Below, in pieces: positions 31,367 to 42,047 of a DNA stretch of 64,000 nucleotides (its first letter is position 1; each line of letters begins with the position of its first letter). The notes beneath the pieces were generated by a model. That model ran no database searches. It worked only from the letters and a program-made list of their open reading frames with translations, and was not told the origin of the DNA. The position numbers and the translations under genes are program-made. The stretch is from Cladopsammia gracilis (lineage: Eukaryota > Cnidaria > Anthozoa > Scleractinia > Dendrophylliidae), in the NCBI GenBank assembly GCA_022457155.1, contig JAJGOT010000034.1, positions 1,333,501 through 1,397,500 on the forward strand, written 5' to 3'.

Positions 31367-31775
31367 AGTCCAATTACTATTACTTATAACGGCTTTAGGC
31401 TGATTTGAACGGTACGGCTCTTGTTTACGACTTAGTACGACTGGTCGCGTCATACCAAAATGTGTTGTAGCTATTTAAAACATGTTACTGAATCCTAAGA
31501 CGAGTCTTGCGCGACAATCGTAAGCAAATCGCAGTATAGGTTACACTTACAAGATACCATTAGTGTCGTAGGTTTATTGCATTAGCTATATTGCATGTAA
31601 CAAAGTTGTTCCGTCTAAATCGGTATTAACGTAGTTTGGAAACTGCGCTCGCTCTGATTGGCTAAAAACGTATTTTATTGCTTTCGTAGTGCGTTCCGCG
31701 ACACAAACCTAAAACATTAGAGAGCGTTTTAGGCGTTATGTAGACTACTATATATATTCATTTTTTCTATATATA
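31098..31775. other. No recognised feature apart from the AATAAA at 31183
   Basis: AT-rich sequence after the D8C gene. I see no further exon of that gene here. Confidence 0.4.
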
Positions 31776-31979
31776 CAGCTGTTTGCAAAAATTTTGAATG
31801 CCCCAAAATATATCATTATATCCATATATCAAAGGCCTATTGGATGAAACGAAGAGTTCTTTTGTTGTAGTACGGTTGCAGCAAAATGGAACTGGCTGAA
31901 AGTTTCCGGATCAGTGCTTTCAATATATGGCCATAAAATGATATATTTTGGTGGGGTTCAACATTTTTGCAAACAGCTT
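31776..31979. mobile_element. MITE, AGCTGTTTGCAAAAAT ends
   Basis: Inverted ends of about 40 bp: AGCTGTTTGCAAAAATNTTG at the left returns at the right, followed by AAAATATATCATT in both. It is flanked by TA on both sides, consistent with a Tc1/mariner-type origin. The flanks are TATA-repeat sequence. Confidence 0.8.
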
Positions 31980-32397
31980 TATTATATATATATATATAGC
32001 TAAATTTTTGAGAAGATGGTCGATGAAAATTACCGCAATTTTACTACAAATAGGCCAAACAAGGGTTTTTATGACCCCGATCAGCCCGAAAATCACAAGG
32101 AAGAGAAAGAAGAGGGAAAGGGAGCGAGAGAGAAAAAAAAGACGACTAGCAACAGTCTTTAGTTTTTATATTGTGGAGTTTAGGGATAGTTTTTGAACGA
32201 CAAAAAAAAAAAAAAAACATGGCCAAGCACACTCACAGATGATTACTTAGGGCGACATGGTTTTCAAAAATCCAGCTAGATATAAAAACGTAGAAAGTGA
32301 TTTTGATGAAGAGAAAATATCACTGAAATAGATATAGAAGAGATAAGGATTACAAAACTCGTGCAGTTTTTGTTTTAGCTTTAATTAAATCCATTTT

Positions 32398-32544
32398 GAA
32401 ATCACTGGTGATCCTTGGAATCTGATTGGTCCAAAATGGTGCAATTTATTTCCAAATTGCACCATTTTGGACTCTAAATCGCATCATTTTAAAATGGTGC
32501 AATTTATTTCCAAATTGCACCATTTGAAATCACTGGTGATCCTT
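32398..32544. repeat. Compound palindrome between 19-bp direct repeats
   Basis: GAAATCACTGGTGATCCTT occurs at 32398-32416 and 32526-32544. Between them the block AAAATGGTGCAATTTATTTC, completed by its own complement, occurs twice, giving two adjacent hairpins. Confidence 0.85.
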
Positions 32545-33824
32545 TTATTACATTGCTTAAATTCGATACGTCAAGCATACAAAAAAGTTCAAACCATGTA
32601 TTATACTATGATCACAAACACTTCTACATTTCTCTTGCGTTCTCTTATGCCCAAATGATACATGTTTTGACCTTTATTAACCTGACAAACATGAGTGAAA
32701 GTTTTGGAGAACGAGAAACTGTACATATACACTGTGGATCAAACAAGAACCACAACATTGATGTTAGAAATTGCAGGGAGGTGCACTTTATACCAAGTCC
32801 CGAGTTACCTCACAAAGAACTCAATAGAACGACAACAATATAGACTTTGTATAGAACAACGATAACAAAATAGACTGGACAATAAAATCACAATCAACTT
32901 GGTAGATGGAGAATCACAGAAGTTGTGATTCTTGTAATATATCAAAGACGAGGAACCGAGTGTTCATCAGATTTCCACACACCGAGAAGTGGGTTGAAAA
33001 AACGAGGCGCAGCCGATTTTTTTTTCACCCGTTTCAAAGGGGTTGGGAAATCTCATGAAACACTGTTTCGAGTGTTTGATATAGCTTCTCAAACTGATTG
33101 TAAAATGCGGAGAAAACGAAGGAATAAAATCGCCAAAATCTATGCAAATTAAGAAACGATTTCAAAACCTTCACGGTAGTGATTTCCTTTGCGTTCTCGT
33201 CATGAATTATTAATGAGTTTGAGAAGTTATGTGTTTAGCTATACTACACTTAATGTTAATGGCTACAGTTGTGTGCTCTACTGGGATAGTGACTAAAGTT
33301 AAGCTGCAGAGCACTCCGAGTGCTTCACTTTTTACCTAAATTAATTCCGGTACAGTGGTATCACTGTAACCATGGTTACTGTTATGATCTGTTATGCGAA
33401 GTACTTAAACATCGATTGAATGGTGTCTGTTGCCTGGGCTACTGTTGTTGTGAATAGACGCTGCCCCATGTGAAAGGACCGTGAAATGGTGACGGATGGC
33501 TTTATTTTAGAATTGTAAGAGTTGCTTTTTATGCAATGTAAGACACATTACTTCAAGTAGCTTATCCAATTTCTTAAATTACTAATTCTATTTCGGAAAA
33601 AGAGACAGATATAAATATAACATGACGATTTTCCAACCATGGCCTCTGAAATCCACACTGTCTTTTTTATACGTCATTACGGAATTGATGAATTTGTTTA
33701 CTAGAGAAGGTCTGTTACTAGTTCATACGCGTTATGATTTCACATGTAAGAATACTATCTCACGATAAATTGGAATAATTTGTCATTCATTGTATTAAAT
33801 TAACTGTATTATATCTATAAGCAT
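32545..33824. other. No recognised feature
   Basis: Short open frames without motifs. No RNA gene or repeat boundary is clear. Confidence 0.4.
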
Positions 33825-34110
33825 TAGAGCGCTTTTCATTTGGGTGTCGAAAGTAATTTGGCAATTGCTTTGGTTTTGCATTTCTACGCTTTGTGATTGG
33901 CTAAAAAATCTCGCGCCAATTTATTAACCAATCAGAAGTCAAACCAAAACCAATCATGACTTGCTTGCACGCGTTTTCGCGCGCTTGGCGCCGGCTAAAT
34001 GTATTTGCTTTGAGTTCTGATTGGTTCATCAGATTGTCTGCGAGTTCTGTGATTGGTCAGAGTAATTACTTTGGTTTTGGTTTTTCGACGCTCAATTGAA
34101 AACCGCTCTA
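33825..34110 (+). mobile_element. MITE, GAGCAGTTTTCAATTGAG family, copy 1
   Basis: About 286 bp. The left end TAGAGCGCTTTTCATTTGGG is slightly degenerate; the right end is TTTCGACGCTCAATTGAAAA. Inner words TTTGTGATTGGCTAAAAAAT and TGATTGGTCAGAGTAATTAC are shared with copies 2 and 3. Confidence 0.85.
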
Positions 34111-34154
34111 AACAACTCACACTCAGTTGACGCTCAGTTGAATAGCGCTTTAAT

Positions 34155-34441
34155 TAGAGTGATTTTCAATTGAGTGTCGTCAAGCCAAAACCAAGGTAAT
34201 TATTGTGACCAATCACAACAGACACAAACAATCCTGTGAACCAATCAGGAACTGAAGCAAACACATGTAGCCGGCGCCAAGCACGGGAAAACGCGTGCGA
34301 GCAAGTTACGATTGGTTTTGCGGTTTTAGTTCAGATTGGTTTAGAAAGTGGCGCGAGACATTTTAACCAATCATAAAGCATAGCAATACAAAACCAAAGC
34401 AATCGCGAAAAAACTTTCGATACTCAATTGAAACCCGCTCT
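34155..34441 (-). mobile_element. MITE, GAGCAGTTTTCAATTGAG family, copy 2 (inverted)
   Basis: The same element as 33825-34110 in reverse orientation, 44 bp away, so the pair forms a potential hairpin of over 600 nt. Ends read AGAGTGATTTTCAATTGAGT and TACTCAATTGAAACCCGCTC. The two copies differ at many positions, so they are separate insertions or an old inversion duplicate. Confidence 0.85.
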
Positions 34442-36399
34442 TTTTCTAGCATTAGTCTATGTAAAATAAATTACAAACCTATAGTGAGTAACAGGCTCCT
34501 GTTATTCCTTGGGAGTTCTGCTAGCCTAGCTATATACATATCAGTAGTTCATAGTTAGTGTGCATACTTGGGAAATTTCATTTGATTTAGTATCTGTTAT
34601 GTTCCTCCGCTGCCCGTCTCTCGAAAGTCCCAATAACTCTTCCGGCCCGGAAAGCTATCACACATGCACAATAGTTTCATATAAGATTCAATTTTTGTTG
34701 GTTTTGAAAGCTAAATAATAAAATTCTAAGTTGATAAAACAAGTCGGGCTGGTTTGAGGGCTCAAAACTACATTGCCATTCCATAGTTTTTGATTTTAAA
34801 ATCTAGTTTCGGAGACTTTCGCGAAATAGGCCCCTGGTATTTACTGATTAAAGTAGTGTTACTTTAATTATAAAGAACATTGCTGGTTAGTTATTGATCA
34901 TGTTATTTAAGTTCATTTCTTTTTTGTTTTGTTTTGTACAATAAGTTTTAAACTTGAAAGTCAGTAGTAAACTATTTGGGTAAAATGTCACACTCGTGGA
35001 AAATATTTAACCTTGTTTTTTTTCAAACAAAAACTAAAAACTGAAACATGATTTCGTTTGAGATGATTATAATCAGTTTACGCCACAGGGATCCAACGCT
35101 ATCCGTGAGATGGTCTGCGCTTTTGATTGCTTGGTTATCATACTATATTCTAAAGGCGTCGTCTGGGGCTATTATGTTCAGTCTAAACATCACCTTTAGA
35201 AAGGTACAGTCAACTCTCTCTTAAGCGACCACTTTTTCCTGCACCAAGGGTGGTGGCTTAAGAGAGAGTTAAATGTAGTTTCAAAGCCAATGAAACCATT
35301 TGAACGCACACACTCTTCAAACGGAGCGGGATGGGATGTCTGTGGTTATGTCAATGTCTGTCACATTATACTAGCTTGACCAGTTATTAATGCCTCTAAA
35401 TGTGTAAACATTTGTTGCATGATTACAAGCCGAAGATAGTGTTACTAGGAGTAGCTACTTTCACTCGCACAATTGAAGAAAACAACAACAAAATAAATGT
35501 AAATACAGAAAAAAATATAAAACTAAGTGCTATTCGGCTAGTCTCCATTTATCTACGCTATAGATTATTTTGCTTAGGTGCTTTAAGGTAAATTGCTGTA
35601 TCTTTTAAAAATATAATTTCCAAAAATGGTAAAAACTAGGTCTGGTAGGATTTAATTAATTGTTTCATAGTATATTGTTAGATTGTGATTTTGTGTGACT
35701 GATTTCTCATGATTATGAACTTTTAACGGTACTAATGATAAAACAATCGTGTTATTCGGTCATTATGCTCCATTATTCTCCGGCAGATCGCACTTTTTTT
35801 CGCAAGTTATATTTGATTTCTCGAGTGAAGCGATCAAACTTTTTCACAGGGAGAAGGGGGAGAGGATGAAAGGGGGAGAGGATGAGAGGGGCAGAGGGGA
35901 GAAGCTGGAGAGGGGACGATCTGACGGGGGCCGAAATGACTATGGAGCGAAGTGACCGCAATTTTGTCAGTATTATAAAATAATATTTTCAGACATAACT
36001 TGCCATGTAATTTAACTTGGCGTATTTTGTAGTGTGCTATCAATAAACTTGCTGATGCTGTTAAATGAAAATTATTCCTGTTGTAGATCACGTTATTGAG
36101 AGACTTGTAGCACTAAAGCCGTGTTTCACAATACAATTCAATAAGCGAAAGAATTGGAAACGCCATACTAGCATTCAAATAGCGGGAAGTGAAGAAAAAT
36201 ATCCCAAGAAACTCCCTTAAAAAATGTCTTGAACCCTACAAATTACCTGAATCTCGCATTATGCCGTGGGATACCCTATATATCTATTTCCCGCACTTCT
36301 CCTCTGCAGAGAGGCTCTTTTCAGTAAAGCGAATACAACAACAACAACATAAAAAGAAATAAACGCGGAGGACGATGATGGGAAGAGAGAATGGGCCTC
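34442..36399. other. No supported gene; small inverted repeat at 35211-35278; purine-rich tract at 35849-35920
   Basis: At 35211-35278 TCAACTCTCTCTTAAGCGAC faces GTGGCTTAAGAGAGAGTT, a short palindrome related to the element at 12944. A G/A-rich tract (GGGAGAGGATGA units) lies near 35849-35920. No exon is recognised. Confidence 0.5.
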
Positions 36400-36780
36400 T
36401 CGATGACATACAGCACGAAAAGAGGTATGAAAAGAGCACATTAAAAAGCGTTTGCACGATTTACATTGGCGAAAAACCTCGAGTTGATGGAAAAAGGCAC
36501 TGGTTGCTTTATAAAATTGTAAATAGCTTAGTTGAAGTAGACTTCTCTAAAGAACTTATACCACTTACAAGATACTCCAGAAATACTCACACTAAATCCT
36601 ATAGAATACCTAACGAGAAGAAAACTTACCTTCAGTACATCTAGAACTATAAAACAATGGAACAATTTGCCTGCCATGTTGGCTACGGCTCCTAATATTA
36701 ACTCTTTTAAGAGTGGGGTTTGTCAGCTGACGCATTAAGAACTTTAAGAACTTGACCGCGACCAGAGCACATAAGCCTCG
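36400..36780 (+). pseudogene. Non-LTR retrotransposon relic (C-terminal end of the RT protein)
   Basis: The frame contains LYKIVNSLVEVDFSKELIPL and TRYSRNTHTKSYRIP, then after a frame change RTIKQWNNLPAMLATAP. This order, with RTIxxWNxLP, is the typical C-terminus of CR1/L2-like LINE reverse transcriptase proteins. The upstream part is missing, as expected for 5'-truncated LINE copies. Confidence 0.75.
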
Positions 36781-37151
36781 AAGAGAGGGACTGCTCTCAT
36801 TTTGGTAAATGTAAATGTACATAGGCCTCTACCTTATTTATCCAGACGTTTTGATCCTGACCACCCTTAGCCTAGGGTACCATAACTAAAATGTACAACA
36901 AGCATCCATGTAACTACTATATAGAAGTCTCCTTACCAAAAAAAAATATTGGTATAGCTGTGCGCTCTTTTCTCCATGCACTATCTGAACGATTGGATCA
37001 ACTATTCAAACTGGTCCTTGAGTTCACGGGAGCCGATTAAGAAACAATACTTCATACCAACGGGTGGCATTCACACTGAATAATATTATGCAAGGGTATA
37101 TAAGGATCACATGTTCTGTGTTAGGCCTCTTTTCGCAAGAAGCGTGGGATC

Positions 37152-37403
37152 TTGAAAGTGGAAAATAACCTTTATGGCCGCACAGACCCATCCGTCCTCC
37201 CCGCCCTCCCAGTAGCGGTTCAAGTCCAGGCAGCGCCAGCCCAGGTGATTCCAAAGCCAGCTCCAGCGTTTCTTGTACAAGCACCAGCTTCAGTGACTCT
37301 ACTGAACGCGCCAGCTCCACTAGCTCCTGTACAAGCGCCGCCGGGAGTTCCAGCGTCGGTTCAAGCCGAACCAGATAACCTTGAAGTAGGGGTATTTCAC
37401 TAG
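37152..37403 (+). pseudogene. Alanine/proline-rich frame inside the DIRS element
   Basis: The frame encodes about 80 residues rich in Ala, Pro, Val and Gln (for example VQAAPAQVIPKPAPAF). It sits where a DIRS element would carry its gag-like gene and so may be a gag remnant. Composition alone cannot prove this; I see no zinc knuckle or capsid motif. Confidence 0.35.
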
Positions 37404-37519
37404 TGTATTTGTGTTCTGTACACCTTCGTTCTGTTTGTTACTAGTACGCCCAAATCGGATTTGTATGTGTGGTTTTTCTCTGTGTAGTAATTTTACGCCA
37501 CGACGAGATGTATGTTGGC

Positions 37520-38060
37520 AAAATGCTGGTTGCTCTATGTGACACCACGACGATATATTTGGCAAGTGCTGAGTCCGCTCGGCGAAATTATTCTGTAACA
37601 GTGGTTGCTCTGTGTGACACCACGTCGATATATTTGGCCAGTGCTGAGTTCGCTCAGCGAAATTATTTTGTAATAGTGGTTGCTCTGTGTGACACCACGA
37701 CGATATATTTGGCAAGTGCTGAGTTCGCTCAGCGAAATTATTGTGTAACAGTGGTTGCTCTGTGTGACACCACGACGATATCAGTATTTGGCATAAGTGC
37801 TGAGTTCGCTCAGCGAAATTATTTTGTAACAGTGGTTGCTCTGTGTGACACCACGACGATATATTTGGCAAGTGCTGAGTTCGCTCAGCGAAATTATTGT
37901 ACAACAGTGGTTGCTCTGTGTGACACCACGACGATATATTTGGCAAGTGCTGAGTTCGCTCAGCGAAATTATTGTGTGACAGTGGTTGCTCTGTGTGACT
38001 CCACGATGAAAAATTTGTCAAGTGCTGAGTTCGCTCAATGAAATTATTGTGTAACAGTGG
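37520..38060. repeat. 75-bp minisatellite, about seven copies, open on both strands
   Basis: The unit includes GTGTGACACCACGACGATAT and GTTCGCTCAGCGAAATTATT. It is 75 bp, so each copy adds 25 codons: VVALCDTTTIYLASAEFAQ on the plus strand and an open minus frame with ISSWCHTEQPLL. One copy has a small insertion (near 37782) that keeps the frame. Degenerate copies continue to about 38200. Confidence 0.9.
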
Positions 38061-38711
38061 TCAGCGCAATTATTCTGCCATGGTGGCCGCCCCGGTGGCC
38101 GCTCAGTGTGAAAACACAACGATATATTTCTCGGCGAGTGCTGAGTTCGCTCGCCGAATTTACTGTGTGACAATGATTGCTCTGTGACACCGTTTCGTGG
38201 TACTTATCTGCAAATGATAAGTTCGTTTGACGAAATCGTTTTGTTTACAGTGGCCAGTTCGTGGCGGGTGAATATGGAATTTACTCTGTGCACAAAAGAT
38301 GATTTTTCTTTCTTTCTTTCTTTTCCTTTGAAAAAGGTGGAAAACAATCATGTGCTTTTACTTGGGTCACGCGTGGTTTCTCGTACTAAGAACAAAAGAG
38401 AAATGTTAATACGGGAAAGTCTGCATATTGCACGTCAGTCGACTGTGAAACTGGTCATTTATTGGGTTTTATTGAGTCTATTATGCATTCATCTAGGCTC
38501 CCCCCCCCCTCCTCCGCATGGTTGGTACCGATCCCAGGGCACTCTAATGCCCTTTGTGCTCGACTCTTGCAGTTGGGACGGGATTGTTACCCTCCGTCGG
38601 CCCCATCCTATTTTTTTTTTGTTCGTTTACTCCGTTAGGTTCATTTTTCGGCGCTGGAGTAGACCAAATTGTCCCCTATATTCCTTTAATGTTAGATCTC
38701 TCCGAAGCGGC

Positions 38712-38744
<33 letters not shown>
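38712..38744 (+). repeat. Poly(A) tract
   Basis: An uninterrupted run of A of about 33 bases within the DIRS element. There is no sign of a processed gene copy before it. Confidence 0.8.
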
Positions 38745-38746
<2 letters not shown>

Positions 38747-38879
38747 TGAAGGCCAGGCATACATTGTACCAGAATAGGAATTTGAAGAGAATTTTCAGTC
38801 GATGTAGGCAGCATCTCAAAACGGTCGCCTAACGGGATCCAGTGGGTTTCTGTCCCAGGGGCCGGTGGTGGGGTGACAA

Positions 38880-39640
38880 TCCCCGACGGGAATCTCCCTT
38901 CCATTCAAGAGGTATCGAAAGGCCTGTGTCATGGCACTCCACTTCAACTTCGAGTGCGCGTTCCAGACTCCTTTGTCGCCGGTGAAATACATAATCACAT
39001 TGAGTCATGGGCCGAGATAACGCCTTGCCAAGTGGATGCGACTGAAATCATGGGATGGACTCGGAACCGGGTATCCATCTGAAAATACATGCGCCCTTTC
39101 AAAGGCAGCTTTGCGGGGTCAGAATGTAACTCAAATTTTCCACCCCGTCGCGTATTTCATGACTATCACTCATGCAAGGAACTGTCTGATTTTGTAACAA
39201 AGGAGCTCACCAGTCGAATAATGGTCGGCGAGGTTAGTGTGTGGGGAAGGGTAAATGAGGTTCTTCCGCCCTATCTCGTCATACCCCCTTACGGTGGAAC
39301 CCTGTATGCCTCGATAAACGCTATCTTAATCTGTGGATGCGAGACATGCCTTTCTCGCTCTATTCTTTTGTGAAGCTGACACGATATGTGGAAAAGATCA
39401 CCTACAAACAAAACTGGATGACAAATCAAGGTATGACCATGTGCTGCTCGATTCTATGAGTCGTTCACTCGTCAGGTTTCAGTGGGGTGGCTGGTAGTTA
39501 GTCAACAATGTTCTCCCATTTGGGTGGAAGATGTTGCAATATGACTGCCAGACTTTAGGCCTAGCCACCACGCACACCATCCGACGTTTGGGCGCCCCAC
39601 GTTCACAATCCATTGGAAAATTCTACAGGGATTAGTGAGG
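38880..39640 (+). pseudogene. DIRS reverse transcriptase region, multiply frameshifted
   Basis: Several motifs of DIRS-family RT occur in order but in changing frames: FVAGEIHNHIESWAEIT, YMRPFKGSFAG, FPPRRVFHDYHSC, VWGRVNEVLPPYLVIP, KRYLNLWMRDMPFSL, LDDKSRYDHVLLDS, QWGGW, then LPFGWK and GLATTHTIRRLG. A TGA near 39080, an extra C in a C-run near 39285 and at least two more shifts interrupt it. It ends before the catalytic DD region is complete. It cannot make a working enzyme. Confidence 0.85.
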
Positions 39641-39852
39641 GGTGGTTTTTTGTTCGGATGTGTATGGGGATGTTGATTGGGATAAAGAAGTGTAGGGGGA
39701 GGGATAGGTGAGGGCGGGTATGCCGTGTTAGTTACCTGGTCTGTAATGAGTGTTCTAAGAAACTGGGTAACCATTAGGAACAATGCTTTCCCAGTTCTCC
39801 CCATTCTTAATCAGTGAACCGTGAATGAAAGACCAGTTTGAATATATTACTA

Positions 39853-40235
39853 TTCAAACTGGTCCTTGAGTTCACGGGAGCCGATTAAGAAACAATACTT
39901 CATACCAACGGGTGGCATTCACACTGAATAATATTATGCAAGGGTATATAAGGATCACATGTTCTGTGTTAGGCCTCTTTTCGCAAGAAGCGTGGGATCG
40001 GAAGTGGGAAATAACCGGGGCCGGCATAGTGAAAGGCTATGAGGATGGGAGTGTGGGAGTGGGTGTATGTGGATGGGAGTTTTTTTTTTTTTCCCCTCCC
40101 AACCCATCCCCTGGGGTGTATATCTAGACTGGGCTTTCTTCTCGGTTCTAAGAAACTGGGTAACCATTAGGAACAATGCTTTCCCAGTTCTCCCCATTCT
40201 TAATCAGTGAACCGTGAATGAAAGACCAGTTTGAA
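39853..40235 (+). mobile_element. Short internally deleted derivative of the DIRS-type element
   Basis: 383 bp with the same ends as 37005-39842: the first ~145 bp and last ~100 bp match almost exactly. The middle is unrelated G/T-rich sequence. It is flanked on both sides by TATATTACTA (39843-39852 and 40236-40245), one of which also borders the large element. Confidence 0.85.
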
Positions 40236-40258
40236 TATATTACTATACTCGTGCATTA

Positions 40259-40425
40259 GGAGGCAGCGTGGTAGAGTGGTTAGGGCGCCGGACTTGAAAT
40301 CCGGAGGTCTCGGGTTCAAGTCCCGCTCTGACCACTAGCTGGAGTTGTTTCACGGTAGACCCGAGTTCAACTCCTCGGCCAGGCTTGTAAAATAGCCAAC
40401 TGGTTTGCCTCCTGCCACTGCATTC
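40259..40425 (+). mobile_element. tRNA-Ser-like SINE
   Basis: The head resembles tRNA-Ser(TGA): A box GCGTGGTAGAGTGGTTAGG, anticodon region GGACTTGAAATCCGG, B box GGGTTCAAGTCCCGC. A SINE body follows (CTAGCTGGAGTTGTTTCACG, then AAAATAGCCAACTGGTTTGC). Because the acceptor arm is not restored after the T arm, I call a SINE and not a tRNA gene. Confidence 0.8.
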
Positions 40426-40430
40426 GTCTC

Positions 40431-41000
40431 CTGTAGCTATTTCCTTTGCTCCACGCGGAAAAAGGACGTCTGCAGTAATGCTGTTTCTAATCGTGTTTAC
40501 GTATTTAGCCTGCGCACAGACAGGACGTCTCCTGTTTCCTTTGCTTGACGCGCACAATGACATCAATTTAAAAAGTTGCCCTTTGAGGTTTCAGACTGGA
40601 TTGAAAGGATTGTCGATGTAAACACATGTCGTTTTGTAAGCTTCACAGTTGAATTTTTTCTTTATATTTATAAACGTTAAATTCACCGCGACTTTGAACA
40701 AGATTTCTGTCGTAACTATGCTTCACGACATACCAAAAACCGTCACCACACAATGTTCAGTCGACATATTTCTGATATTTTAAGCTGTTAATGAAAACCG
40801 TGCATAAATTATTTCGGAATTTCAGGATGATAGCCAATCAGAGTTGTTACTAGTAATGTCTACTGTCAAGCTTCCAATCAGAGCGCGGTCCTCTGATCCT
40901 AAAAAAACAGCAGGATACGTGAACACAATTCGAAACGGCGTTGCGCAGACGTCCTTTTCCGCGTGAAGCAAGAAAATACGAGACGCCTGCGCGCAAGCTA
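40431..41000. repeat. Scattered CAGACGTCTCC / GGACGTCTGC short repeats
   Basis: Words such as GGACGTCTGC, GCCTGCGCACAGACAGGACG and GTCTCCTGTTTCCTTTGCTT recur at 40425-40560 and 40945-40997, and again at 22715-22790 and 60243-60297, often in opposite orientation. This looks like decayed MITEs. No gene is seen here. Confidence 0.5.
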
Positions 41001-41999
41001 AACTGCATTCGGCATACGTACATTTGGCATGCATGCATTTGGCGATAAACACGAAAAACGTTTCTTTAAGATCACAATAAAACAAAAGTCTTTGATTCAT
41101 GATCTTAAGCTGAAATTTGAGCACTAGTAAGACAGCCAACGCAAGAGAAAAGTCCTTTTTCAGTTCGAAACAGTGTCATGATATCAAATATCTGGAAAAT
41201 ATTGAATAAACGGTAAAACAGGAGCATAAATAGATTCCCCATACTGAATATAACAAAAATATGAAGTTTCGTGGAGATCTGCTTCAAACTTGAGGAAATA
41301 TATGAAGTAATTAAAAAAATAAGTGCGATTTTTACAACAACAACAACAACAAAGTGTATGGCAAGCGGGCAGCGTGTGCTCTTCTCCCATACATTTTGTT
41401 GTAAAAATCGTTAATTTAAATTTCGTATATTTCTTTCAGTTTTTCACATTTGCCTAAATTCAGTGTAGAAAATCTATTCATTTGCCCAGTTTTTCATTTA
41501 ATTCAATATTTTTAAATGTCGAGCTGTTTCGAAAAGGGGCTATTACGGGTGCATTATGATGTAGCCTGTTGCAGACGTTCATATACATATGGCGAGGAGC
41601 AAAGAATAAGCGGGCGAGAAGGATTTCGAGCGCGGACAGAGCAAAGAGGGTTTGCTTGAAGCTTTTCGCTGGCGCCACTTCTCACTAACGTTCTCCACCT
41701 TCTAACATTGACAGGGTGCGGTGATCCCCTAACCCTTTCACTCCCAGAGTCAATTATGGAAACATCGGTAGTGACTAAATCCTATGGTGTGACCATTCAG
41801 CAATACTTTTGCATGGTACCATTGTTTTTCAATATTTTACAAAATTAAATTTGGGATTTTTCTTGAGATCTGCCGTCCCATCCTGCCCATAACGCCTCGC
41901 GCTCCCAGTTTTCCCGCGCTTTAGAATGCCTGACTCTAAGGAGATTTTTCGTGTGGTTTATACAAAGATAATTCCCATTTCTCGAAGATTTGTGCAGAT
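41001..41999. other. No gene; hairpin at 41326-41412
   Basis: CGATTTTTACAACAACAACA and TTGTTGTAAAAATCG form a short inverted repeat. At 41735-41850 a segment (CCTTTCACTCCCAGAGTC, GTGACCATTCAGC, GTACCATTGTTTTTCAATAT) resembles the tail of the minisatellite at 54628-55190, so it is an interspersed repeat. Confidence 0.5.
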
Positions 42000-42047
42000 T
42001 TGTTGCAGTCGAGGGTGCAAGAAGTTTACGAGATCCTGATCATAGCC

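Larger units (their letters stand above)
37005..39842 (+). mobile_element. Degenerate DIRS-type retrotransposon (2.8 kb)
   Basis: The ends are imperfect inverted repeats of about 40 bp starting TTCAAACTGGTC. Inside are an alanine/proline-rich frame (37152-37403), a 75-bp minisatellite (37520-38060) and a decayed DIRS reverse transcriptase region (38880-39640). Inverted ends plus this RT type are features of DIRS elements, which use a tyrosine recombinase instead of an integrase; the recombinase is not seen. The first ~145 bp and last ~100 bp are almost identical to the ends of the short element at 39853-40235. Confidence 0.8.

Noticed and set aside
38712..38744. Poly(A) tail of a processed gene copy
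   Set aside because: The sequence before it is not a recognisable gene and the tract lies inside the DIRS element with no flanking duplication.
38184..38777. 197-codon plus-strand frame
   Set aside because: It runs through a poly(A) tract inside a decayed DIRS element and shows no conserved motif.
40259..40335. Possible tRNA-Ser(TGA) gene
   Set aside because: The arms resemble tRNA-Ser, but the sequence runs into a SINE body and lacks a matching 3' acceptor strand.
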